From: Oscillospiraceae bacterium
Lineage (GTDB): Bacteria; Bacillota_A; Clostridia; Saccharofermentanales; Saccharofermentanaceae
DNA length: 9,470 bases
Reading direction: 5' to 3'
Assembly (NCBI GenBank): GCA_902803365.1
Contig: CADCPU010000042.1
Coordinates: forward strand, 1-9,470
Position numbers and translations under genes: made by a program. Positions 7,634 to 9,470 of this stretch are shown one piece after another (the first letter of the stretch is position 1; the number at the start of each line of letters is the position of its first letter). The notes below the pieces were generated by a model, which made no database searches, was not told the origin of the DNA, and saw only the letters and a list, made by a program, of their open reading frames with translations.

Positions 7634-7642
7634 TGGTATAAT
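7634..7642 (+). promoter_or_regulatory. Extended -10 promoter element (TGGTATAAT)
   Basis: Consensus TATAAT with the TGn extension, the strongest sigma-A-type -10 in the window and the one closest to the PilX-like gene. The matching -35 is weak, as is common for extended -10 promoters. Confidence 0.6.
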
Positions 7643-7663
7643 ATTATTGATAGTTGTGAATAT

Positions 7664-7689
7664 TTTCTTGCCGCAAGGCAGAAAGGGAG
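7664..7689 (+). promoter_or_regulatory. Leader hairpin with GCAA tetraloop abutting the ribosome binding site
   Basis: TGCC (7669-7672) pairs with GGCA (7677-7680) around a GCAA (GNRA-type) loop. TTTC (7664-7667) pairs with GAAA (7681-7684), leaving only T7668 bulged, for eight base pairs in total. GGGAG (7685-7689) follows at once and, with the preceding As, forms AAAGGGAG six bases before the ATG at 7696. The fold leaves GGGAG free, so it may stabilise the leader or keep the site open rather than hide it. Confidence 0.55.
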
Positions 7690-7695
7690 TTATTT

Positions 7696-9426
7696 ATGAT
7701 TAGGAACGTTTTTAGGAGAAAGGCAAGGAAAGACAAACAGGGTTCCATGCTTACTCTTGTTCTTGTAATCCTCGTAATGGCGCTCATCTTTATAGCGTCA
7801 TCCATTATGGTTACAAACTCAACAAGATCGAGATATTTGGATAATGTTTTGTCCGGTCAGGCCAGAATTGCTGCAACGTCTTATGCCGAGGCATTCTGCA
7901 GTTCACTCCAGACACAGGAGATAACGGATGAACAGCTCAAGGGTTGGTGTAAGTCCGGTCAGAGCGCAACCGTTTCAAGTGCTTCTATTCCTGGTATGGG
8001 TGGATCCGGCGATAATGAGGTTACGGTTTCCTTCTCATATGACGCATCTGTCGCTTATTACTACGTTGATGTTTCTTCAACACTCGGTAACAAGGCTAAT
8101 GGCGATGTTGTTACAGAGAATGTAAGAGTAATGCTCAAGGAGAGAGATCCTGAAGCAAAGACAAACCTCTTCAACCACTTGATCGAGGTTGGTGACAATG
8201 CTTCTTTCAGTGAATTTGACGGCGTTGGTCATGGTGCTCCTGCAGGTATTGATAACAATACTGTAATGTGTCATGGTCCGTCAGACCTTACAAAGAACGG
8301 TAATGCTGACTTTGATTCCAACATCATCCTCAAGGACAGAACTCACTTGGGTAACGGTGGTCAGATGACAGGTTATGTTCTCTTCGCCGGTCCTAATGCA
8401 GGTTTCAGTGATGTAGGTAGTGGTAATCCTGTATTCGGTAACTTCTACTTTATGTCACCTAGTGCTTCTGCACCTGGTAAGGCATTCCAGTCAGACGGTA
8501 AGATTCTCGATATGACTTATACCGGTGCAACATTTGCAAACTTTACTCTTAATGGTCAGATGCGTGGCGGTACGAACCCTACATATTATGAGTACACCAA
8601 CATGACGATCGGTAACACAGGCAGCGATTCTGCTTATAAGACATATGTTCAGAATCAGGTTGCTGATAATGCAGGAAATGCAGCACTTCAGAATGCCGCA
8701 GCTGATATGATGACTAAGGCTACTGATGCTATGAACTCGCACTTCCCTACAACATCTGAAGCTGAGGCTAACTTCCTCAAGAATGTACCTGAGGATATCT
8801 TGGCAGACGATCACGGCACACTTACCGGTGCAAAGTCCGGACCTCTTGAGCCTGGTGTATATCATCTTTCCGGTACGATCAGTAATATGTATGAGATCGA
8901 TGCAAGCCACGGCGGATATGTATTCTATATCGATGGTAACACTACTATCTATAGTAACAATGGTGCCGGTTTCACGATCAAGAATGGTGACAACAACAGC
9001 GACGCATATTGGCCTAGATTCATCATCAAGAGCGGTTGCACATTGAGAATCGGTTCTGCTTCTGTTTCCAAGATGAACGGTATCATTTCTACAACTCACG
9101 TAAATGATTCTGCTCCTAGTAAGGTATTGAGCAATTCAACACAGAAGCCTCACTGCTATGTATATGGTATTGATGCAACATTGTGGCTCGATCAGGAATG
9201 GAACGTACTCGACTGTTACGGTGGTGTATACGGTTCAGGATCTAAGATCATCATCAAGGGTTCTAACTACTTCTTCGGAAGATTGGCTGCCATGAACATG
9301 GAGAGTGACAACGCCAACAACACAGAGATCCCTTACTGTCCGGGTCCTATGGATAACATCCATAGTAGCGAGATGGTGGCTATGTCATCTAACTTCGATA
9401 TCGTAAGATTCAAGTACTACTATTGA
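7696..9426 (+). CDS. PilX-like surface/pilus-associated protein with beta-rich C-terminal region
   Basis: 576 residues. The N-terminus is strongly basic (RNVFRRKARKDK), then QG at 15-16 and a single hydrophobic helix from about 17 to 39. This matches the N-terminal segment of PilX-type pilus assembly proteins: a prepilin-like Gly before the helix, but leucine rather than glutamate at the fifth position after it. The rest is polar, rich in Gly, Asn, Ser and Thr, and probably outside the membrane. About 375-460 contains LEPGVYHLSGTI, then YVFYIDGNTTIYS, then FIIKSGCTLRIG, a ladder-like pattern resembling beta-helical domains of PilX-associated proteins. Seven cysteines lie outside the helix, and the protein ends in KYYY. 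The start is secured by AAAGGGAG. Glycine codons are mostly GGT, unlike the GGC/GGA-rich neighbours, suggesting high expression. It is flanked by its own promoter and terminator. Exact role (pilus subunit, assembly factor or free surface protein) is unresolved. Confidence 0.8.
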   Translation: MIRNVFRRKARKDKQGSMLTLVLVILVMALIFIASSIMVTNSTRSRYLDNVLSGQARIAATSYAEAFCSSLQTQEITDEQLKGWCKSGQSATVSSASIPGMGGSGDNEVTVSFSYDASVAYYYVDVSSTLGNKANGDVVTENVRVMLKERDPEAKTNLFNHLIEVGDNASFSEFDGVGHGAPAGIDNNTVMCHGPSDLTKNGNADFDSNIILKDRTHLGNGGQMTGYVLFAGPNAGFSDVGSGNPVFGNFYFMSPSASAPGKAFQSDGKILDMTYTGATFANFTLNGQMRGGTNPTYYEYTNMTIGNTGSDSAYKTYVQNQVADNAGNAALQNAAADMMTKATDAMNSHFPTTSEAEANFLKNVPEDILADDHGTLTGAKSGPLEPGVYHLSGTISNMYEIDASHGGYVFYIDGNTTIYSNNGAGFTIKNGDNNSDAYWPRFIIKSGCTLRIGSASVSKMNGIISTTHVNDSAPSKVLSNSTQKPHCYVYGIDATLWLDQEWNVLDCYGGVYGSGSKIIIKGSNYFFGRLAAMNMESDNANNTEIPYCPGPMDNIHSSEMVAMSSNFDIVRFKYYY

Positions 9427-9448
9427 TCTTAACAATTTCAAGCAATGT

Positions 9449-9470
9449 AAAAGGACTGTTCTTCGGAACA
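9449..9470 (+). terminator. Partial intrinsic terminator with UUCG tetraloop (cut by right edge)
   Basis: TGTTC (9457-9461), TTCG (9462-9465) and GAACA (9466-9470) form a stem closed by the very stable C(UUCG)G loop. The unpaired left flank AAAAGGAC (9449-9456) would be expected to pair with GTCCTTTT just beyond the window, giving a long stem and a T-run. It begins 23 bases after the stop of the PilX-like gene, the normal place for its terminator. Confidence 0.7.

Larger units (their letters stand above)
7411..7695 (+). promoter_or_regulatory. Non-coding control region of the PilX-like gene
   Basis: AT-rich and without a credible reading frame. It carries three TATAAT boxes at 7500-7505, 7573-7578 and 7637-7642. 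The third is preceded by TGG and so has an extended -10 (TGnTATAAT); it is the best promoter candidate, with a weak TTATAC at 7612-7617 as -35 (19-base spacing). It would start transcription near 7650 and give a leader of about 46 bases. Short dyads sit next to or upstream of each box. No GC-rich hairpin plus T-run is visible after the exonuclease gene, so read-through from upstream cannot be excluded. Confidence 0.6.

Noticed and set aside
7620..7695. Cyclic-di-GMP or other known riboswitch in the leader of the PilX-like gene
   Set aside because: The GCAA hairpin alone does not match the conserved core of GEMM-type or other riboswitches I know, and the predicted leader of about 46 bases is too short.
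8491..9099. Minus-strand open frame opposite the PilX-like gene
   Set aside because: Ile/Cys-rich translation is typical of the complement of a biased gene; no ribosome binding site or family match was recognised.

Overview
The window looks like chromosomal DNA of a Gram-positive anaerobe of the Bacillota, probably class Clostridia. The evidence is the pairing of a DgkB-type lipid kinase with YfhO-family membrane proteins, strong AGGAGG-type ribosome binding sites, TATAAT-type promoters, and moderate GC with AT-rich intergenic gaps. I cannot name a genus. TGA ends several genes here, so the standard bacterial code applies. I see no tRNA, rRNA, CRISPR array, insertion sequence or phage gene.

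Layout. (1) Positions 1-1267, minus strand: a diacylglycerol/lipid kinase whose TAA stop overlaps the ATG of a second gene. That second gene encodes an acidic, low-complexity protein that runs off the left edge. (2) 1268-1423: an AT-rich divergent intergenic gap with a plausible plus-strand extended -10 and a two-codon upstream reading frame. (3) 1424-7410, plus strand: three overlapping genes, namely a full-length YfhO-like polytopic membrane protein, a second shorter YfhO-like protein that has lost the family's hallmark motifs, and a DEDDh 3'-5' exonuclease with a C-terminal zinc-ribbon-like module. (4) 7411-7695: a non-coding region with three TATAAT boxes, several short dyads and a GCAA-tetraloop hairpin beside a strong ribosome binding site. 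(5) 7696-9426: a 576-residue PilX-like surface protein with one N-terminal membrane helix, in a distinct GGT-rich codon style. (6) 9449-9470: the start of a UUCG-loop terminator cut off by the right edge.

How the genes may work together (inference). In Bacillota, lipoteichoic acid synthesis releases diacylglycerol, which a DgkB-type kinase returns to phosphatidic acid. YfhO-family proteins are implicated in glycosylating lipoteichoic acid or related polymers. The divergent lipid kinase and yfhO pair therefore suggest a cell-envelope polymer theme. The exonuclease is coupled to the second yfhO-like gene by overlap but has no obvious envelope role. The PilX-like gene appears to be a separate, probably highly expressed, monocistronic unit. 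The most notable features are the tandem YfhO pair with an apparently motif-less second member, and the PilX-like protein with its elaborate upstream region.
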